NCBI GenBank assembly: GCA_017979445.1
Contig: CM030707.1
Coordinates: forward strand, 26,195,756 to 26,259,755
Reading direction: 5' to 3'
From: Akebia trifoliata
Taxonomy: Eukaryota; Streptophyta; Magnoliopsida; Ranunculales; Lardizabalaceae
DNA length: 64,000 bases
Positions 60,901 to 64,000 of the stretch are shown piece after piece. Within the stretch, counting starts at the first letter, position 1. Each line of letters opens with the position of its first letter. The notes beneath the pieces were generated by a model that saw only the letters and a list, made by a program, of their open reading frames with translations, did not search any database and was not told where the DNA came from. The position numbers and the translations under genes are program-made.

Positions 60901-61779
60901 ATAGAAAAGTAGCTTCATCAAATGGATTTGTAGTGGATGTCAATCAATAGGTTCAATATTATACAGGACCGAAAATAGACCATTTTAATCACATTAAAAA
61001 ACAAGAACAAGGGAAATTTTTTTACCAGAACAAGTCCAATAATGTTTGTAGGTTGCTCATAATAAACTGGCACTCTGCTATGCCCTTTCTCCAAAATTAA
61101 CTTCATTAAATCCCTGTGTAATAACATGTAGTGCATCCCGTCACGAAAAGGCCCATAACAAGACAATAATCTTCGATCTTTAAAAAGTTGAAGCAAACCT
61201 GTCAAGCTTTGCATTAATATCAATTACAAATGTGTCCAGTATAGGAGTCATGGCATCTCTAGCTGTTTTCTCTGTTAGCTGGAGTGCACCTGCTATGATG
61301 GTGGTCTCATCATGGGTCAGTTCTCCACCTTTTCCAGCCTGTTTACAAGTCAAGGGAGGATTATAACAATGGCAGTATGAAACAAAAGGCAGGAAGAATC
61401 TCAAAACAACAGTATCTGATATAAATCTTAGAACTTATTCATACAAGATCACTTAAAGAAACCCCTTTATTGAAAAGAACCAATAGCAATTCAATATTTT
61501 TTTATAAACGCAATTCAAAAGCAAGTGTATTGACACAAAAATTGAAGAAATAAATAAGATGGAAGAATAAAAGACAAATCCTTTTGCAATATGAACTTCG
61601 ATAATTTTGCAATTTTTAGACCTGAAACACAGATATAAATGCAGAAAAAATAACACTTGATTAAGAACTGAAGATAGAGGAGGAAAACACACCTCATTTC
61701 CATGAAAATCAACAAGTGTTTTCAACTCTGCTCTGCGGAAGAGAGCTACATGTCCATGCCCCAACATACAGTCTAGAAG
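48950..61779 (-). CDS. CNNM/DUF21-CBS domain protein, C-terminal 273 residues (partial gene)
   Basis: Seven minus-strand exons: 61693-61779, 61199-61338, 61026-61113, 50395-50468, 49494-49621, 49099-49358, 48950-48994. All introns are GT-AG and the phases join to 273 codons plus TGA. The product closely resembles Arabidopsis DUF21-CBS proteins At2g14520/At4g33700, relatives of CNNM metal transporters, which sit in membranes and may move or sense Mg2+ or other ions. Visible motifs: [31 protein letters not shown] and the CBS pair ([42 protein letters not shown]). A charged insert, the conserved [15 protein letters not shown] and the [14 protein letters not shown] tail follow. The N-terminal DUF21 membrane domain (about 150 residues) must lie right of the window. 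Exon joins are inferred from splice sites and family similarity. Confidence 0.93.
51377..51971 (+). repeat. 5' LTR of copia element
   Basis: TGTTAGACCC to TTTTTACAACA, 595 bp. TATAAAAA at 51599-51606 is the probable TATA box, matched by TATAAAAG in the other LTR. Confidence 0.9.
51599..51606 (+). promoter_or_regulatory. TATA box of copia 5' LTR
   Basis: TATAAAAA, conserved as TATAAAAG at 58151-58158. Transcription would run antisense to the CNNM-like gene. Confidence 0.5.
51974..51985 (+). other. Primer-binding site of copia element (tRNA-iMet)
   Basis: TGGTATCAAAGC, two bases after the LTR end at 51971; one mismatch to the initiator-Met site. Confidence 0.9.
52140..52990 (+). repeat. Degenerate tandem array in copia leader
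   Basis: About 15 irregular units of 40-55 bp repeat the theme AATTTCAGATTTCTGATTTA then TACATGTATAT. They fill the untranslated leader between PBS and gag. Identity between units is low, and the period drifts. Confidence 0.65.
52991..53599 (+). other. Rest of copia leader; no frame recognised
   Basis: AT-rich, non-coding. A short imperfect inverted pair around 53270-53350 (GTAATATAATCTATATAATT and AATTATATAGATTATG) could form a hairpin ahead of gag. Confidence 0.4.
53600..54285 (+). pseudogene. Copia gag region
   Basis: The plus frame gives a capsid-like block with [20 protein letters not shown]. After a shift, 54007-54285 carries the nucleocapsid knuckle [14 protein letters not shown], a complete CX2CX4HX4C. 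Gag would coat element RNA. The region between 53945 and 54007 contains stops and looks deleted, since the usual capsid is longer. Confidence 0.8.
54286..55440 (+). pseudogene. Copia protease and integrase
   Basis: The protease core is weak: [11 protein letters not shown] stands where D-S-G-A/C-T-x-H is normal, so the catalytic Gly is lost. The segment ending [16 protein letters not shown] follows. GAG-pre-integrase is [18 protein letters not shown]. The integrase shows [25 protein letters not shown] and [20 protein letters not shown], keeping two Asp and the Glu. Several in-frame stops occur (for example after MDIF and before REALKTAM). Confidence 0.85.
55441..57300 (+). pseudogene. Copia reverse transcriptase and RNase H
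   Basis: After integrase, an open 187-codon stretch (55459-56019) contains [14 protein letters not shown] and the RT entry [17 protein letters not shown] blocks continue with [20 protein letters not shown], the catalytic [10 protein letters not shown] and [10 protein letters not shown]. RNase H follows with [51 protein letters not shown] and [11 protein letters not shown]. The YMDD site is intact, but stops interrupt both domains. Confidence 0.9.
57883..58523 (+). repeat. 3' LTR of copia element
   Basis: TGTTAGACCC to TTTTTACAATA, 641 bp; the terminal CA has become TA. It is 46 bp longer than the 5' LTR because of an extra AT-rich stretch near 57985-58035 that looks like a local duplication. 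The preceding CCAAGTAAGAAAA is a decayed purine tract. Just upstream, 57833-57870 has an 18-bp repeat, GCACAATTGGTCTAATAG, twice. Confidence 0.9.
58698..60285. repeat. Large inverted repeat, arms about 790 bp, nearly no spacer
   Basis: The left arm (58698-59497) and the reverse complement of the right arm (59503-60285) align along their whole length. Shared landmarks include GAAGTCTCCTCCTC, TATGAACCTTGAAAAGG, ATAACCTAATTTAAG, AATAATTTAAACATAATATCAAA and GAGGGACTGT. Identity is roughly 80-85% by eye. Each arm has an internal tandem duplication of about 130 bp. In plus sense the right arm has exon-like pieces between TTAG|G and CAG|GT-like sites, for example GTTCATAATACGAAGTC... leading to a stop at 60187. 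No known domain was recognised. It could be a foldback transposon or an inverted duplicate of a gene fragment. Confidence 0.85.
59437..59563. other. Imperfect hairpin at the centre of the inverted repeat
   Basis: GAGGGACTGT at 59437 pairs with ACAGTCCCTC at 59554-59563. AGCTTTCCGAAATTT pairs with AAACTTCGGAAAGC around a loop of about 20 nt. The stem is about 50 bp with scattered mismatches and one-base bulges, the size and shape of a plant pre-miRNA. No known miRNA was recognised, so an ncRNA is not claimed. Confidence 0.6.
60539..60785. repeat. Tandem repeat, about 100-bp units, 2.5 copies
   Basis: Units start near 60539, 60634 and 60734, with the theme GTTCTTATGTTTGYAKACCAAAACATAATG, then GTATAGTTTA and ATTTCACYRTTGTATA. 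They sit in the CNNM-like intron just past the inverted repeat. Confidence 0.8.
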
Positions 61780-63930
61780 CTGGAAGTTACAGACAACATG
61801 AATGATCAAGAAAACATTATGTGGACCTATAAATATAAGTTTAAAAAGAAAAAAAATCACTTGAAGAAACCAAATAGAAGGAAGACATGCAGGCCCAAAA
61901 TTACAAATATATATATATATCGTCTCAAGGCCATGTTTTGGTCAAGTAATAAAGCCGAAACATCCCCAAGCTGAAATGAACCATCCTGAAAATTTTGGAA
62001 GTTTCAACTCATGTCAAATATATCACAGTTTTTCACATTGATATGCACAAGTATATGCCGATATACTTAGGATTCACTAAGACTTCACTGAATATGTTTA
62101 ATGTGTCAATAAGCTATCAAATGCATGTCTTAATGGACAAGGTGTATGATTTATAATCAGAAGATTGTGGATTCGATTCGTACTGGGTATGTTTATTTAT
62201 CGATGGAATTAAAATAGTTGGTGTTTAATGTGAAATATACATAAAAATAGGATAACAGTTCTCCATGCCATTATATGAGCAATAAAATGCTTATATCCAA
62301 CAATTAGAATCACGGATGGCGATGATTTTGTTGTTTTCAGGTCAGGCCAAATATTCATTGATTTATGGGCCTATTAATATTGTGGGAAACAAATCAAGCT
62401 AACAGACTTGGTGTGAAATTTACTACTTTAGCCCTAGTCTGAAATTTACTATTTCAGTAACTTCCATGTTTTTAAGGTCACAATTTTTAGGTTATTTTGA
62501 GTCCTTGTTATAGAAATTTATTATTAGGTATTCTAAGTTTAATAGAAGAGTTTTTTTCGAATTAGAAATTTTACTATTTTTAGAAAGTTCCTATTTTTGG
62601 AAAAGTTACCTTGCAATACAAGGTAAAGTCAAATTAGAACTCCTTTAGGCTTTGGGAAAATGACGATAAAAGCAGGCTTATTAAGAATATGTACAAAGAA
62701 TATGATCCATTAAAGACCCACTTAATAAAATATTAGACTACTTAGGATCTTTTAAAGATCTTTTTAAGCAAAATACCAAAAATACCTTTTTATCTACTTA
62801 GAAGCTCAAGGAGCCATGCTTTGATTGAGAGATCCAGAAATATTTAGTCGGCTAAATATTTTTTATTTATTAAAAAATATTTTTGAAACATTCACAAATT
62901 GAATTTAATTTTATTTGACTCAGTTGAGTCGACTTGTGAGTTCTTGAGTTGATTCAATTCAATGGACATTCAAGTCAATTTTTAAAATTATGTTTTAAAT
63001 ATTTAAAATTATTGTTATATATAAACCAAATCAATTTGATGATGATGATACCATCCTCATCATCATTGTTGTAGTCATCGTCATTATCTAAATGGGTTGA
63101 AGACGACTAATTTTGAGAAGAGAAACGAAGTTTTTTTTTCTTGTTCATTAATCTATAAGAGATGATTGTGATCAAGGGGCATGTCAATGGTTTTAAAACA
63201 TAGGGGTACCTCAAATATTCATCTAAACGTGGAGGGGTAACCTCTCACAGACTCACAAAAACATGTATATTTATACTTCTAAATTTAATAAAAGGGTAAT
63301 TAAGGTATTTTTGCTTCAAAACTCCTTCTAAAACAAATATTTGATAAAGTGAGTACTAAAGAGTCCAAATTTTTTTAAAGGGGACTTTTTGGTACATTTT
63401 TTTTAAATGGGTCTTAACCGTCATTGTCCCTTAGGCTTTAGCAATTGGGTTTTTCTATTTAAACAATGTAATAAATTATTTTAGGGAGAATATGAATGAA
63501 CGAATGAATAAAAAAATTTAATTTGCTTTATTACTTAAATGTTGGAGCATTCAACTTGGTGATACCATGAAAATCATCGGAGTGCTTCCAAAGTAAATCT
63601 ATCATCTTATTCTCTTCTTTTTTTTTCTTTTTTTCTTTTATTACTATTTTAAACCCATCAAGAACCTATCAAGAATCCTCTAATCCCATCAAAAAACCCA
63701 TCGAATCCTCCCTACACCAAGTTTAGTCTTTTTTGCAAAATTTTGTAATTACCTTTTAAAATATAGCCAATTGGCCTTGTGAAACCTTTCACAATGGCCA
63801 ATAAAATCTTTTGGGTCTAAAACTCTTTCTATAATTGTTCTTTCTCCTTCATCACCTAATTAGCCCTTCCACCACCCTCTCCAAAGTAGAACAGACCTAG
63901 AATCAAACAAATTTATGTTGTACTACATCA
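61780..63930 (-). other. Upstream intron of the CNNM-like gene; no exon confirmed
   Basis: The exon starting at 61779 has a good acceptor (TAACTTCCAG), and the protein must continue upstream with the DUF21 membrane segments, which are not found before 64000. The interval is AT-rich and includes a (TA)n run at 61907-61920, a SINE-like stretch and a possible LTR end at 63930. A 22-codon open segment after a CAG at 61985 does not match the family. Confidence 0.6.
62115..62235 (+). repeat. Possible tRNA-derived SINE remnant
   Basis: CAGAAGATTGTGGATTCGATTC (62159-62180) resembles a tRNA T-arm (B box GGTTCGANTC). AATGGACAAGGTGTATGA upstream is a poor A-box match. No poly(A) tail or TSD was established. 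Confidence 0.25.
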
Positions 63931-63946
63931 ATTCTGGTATCAAAGC
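63931..63946 (+). other. PBS-like site of an LTR element crossing the right edge
   Basis: TGGTATCAAAGC at 63935-63946 follows ...CTACATCA, a possible LTR end at 63930, after four bases. The same PBS variant is used by the copia and Del elements here. The LTR start was not found; 63540 (TGTTGGAGCATTC) is a guess. Confidence 0.5.
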
Positions 63947-64000
63947 TAAATCTGGAATAGAGTGGCACTTGGAGACAGTATTGAAGATGAGAGGTTTTGT

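Larger units (their letters stand above)
50469..61025 (-). other. 10.6-kb intron of the CNNM-like gene
   Basis: Donor GTAAAA after the codon for the last Leu of IIGLVL, and acceptor TTGTAG before [13 protein letters not shown]. The protein family requires these two exons to be adjacent, so everything between is intron. It contains the copia element 51377-58523, the inverted repeat 58698-60285 and a tandem array 60539-60785. Intervals 50469-51371 and 60786-61025 show no further gene. Confidence 0.9.

Noticed and set aside
61453..61860. 135-codon hydrophobic minus frame around a host exon
   Set aside because: Only 61693-61779 matches the protein family; the rest reads through introns with valid GT/AG borders.

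Overview
The window is nuclear DNA of a flowering plant, most likely a eudicot. It is AT-rich and mostly nested LTR retrotransposons, with the 3' part of one host gene on the minus strand at the right. The species cannot be named. Assignments rest on reading protein motifs, LTR termini (TG...CA), 5-bp target-site duplications (TSDs), primer-binding sites (PBS) and purine tracts by eye; no search was run.

Layout of the repeat block. 1-5593: minus-strand Ty3/gypsy remnant of Tat/Ogre type ('Ogre-A'): 5' LTR 4068-5593, PBS-like site, degenerate integrase at 375-1090. 5594-20099: minus-strand Tekay/Del-like chromovirus ('Del-A'): gag, protease, RT, RNase H, integrase and chromodomain, all broken, carrying solo LTRs at 5847-7034, 9638-11699 and 17209-18799. 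20100-28525: second, older Del-type copy ('Del-B') with a solo LTR at 26978-28208. 28526-38129: plus-strand Tat/Ogre remnant ('Ogre-B'), whose internal part holds a solo LTR (30202-35270) that itself contains another solo LTR (31758-35233). 38690-39655: plus-strand chromovirus integrase/chromodomain fragment. 40252 to about 43440: diverged LTR split by a 1.2-kb solo LTR (41524-42727) holding a GATC-rich minisatellite. 44319-48234: complete-ended Reina-like chromovirus with perfect TSDs and a large internal deletion.

Host gene. From 61779 down to 48950, seven exons with consistent phases encode the last 273 residues of a CNNM/DUF21-CBS membrane protein (Arabidopsis At2g14520/At4g33700 type). 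The membrane domain lies beyond the right edge. One intron is 10,557 bp long and contains a 7.1-kb Ty1/copia element (51377-58523, TSD TGCCA), a 1.6-kb inverted repeat (58698-60285) and a short tandem array. The upstream intron contains a PBS-like site suggesting another LTR element crossing the right edge.

Insertion order is partly readable. Del-A interrupts Del-B's 3' LTR, Ogre-A interrupts Del-A's 3' LTR, and the solo LTRs entered later. No retroelement frame here looks intact, and no new enzyme system is evident. The most unusual items are the inverted repeat with its internal hairpin, the giant intron, the solo LTR within a solo LTR, the in-frame pol deletion, and several element-borne tandem arrays.
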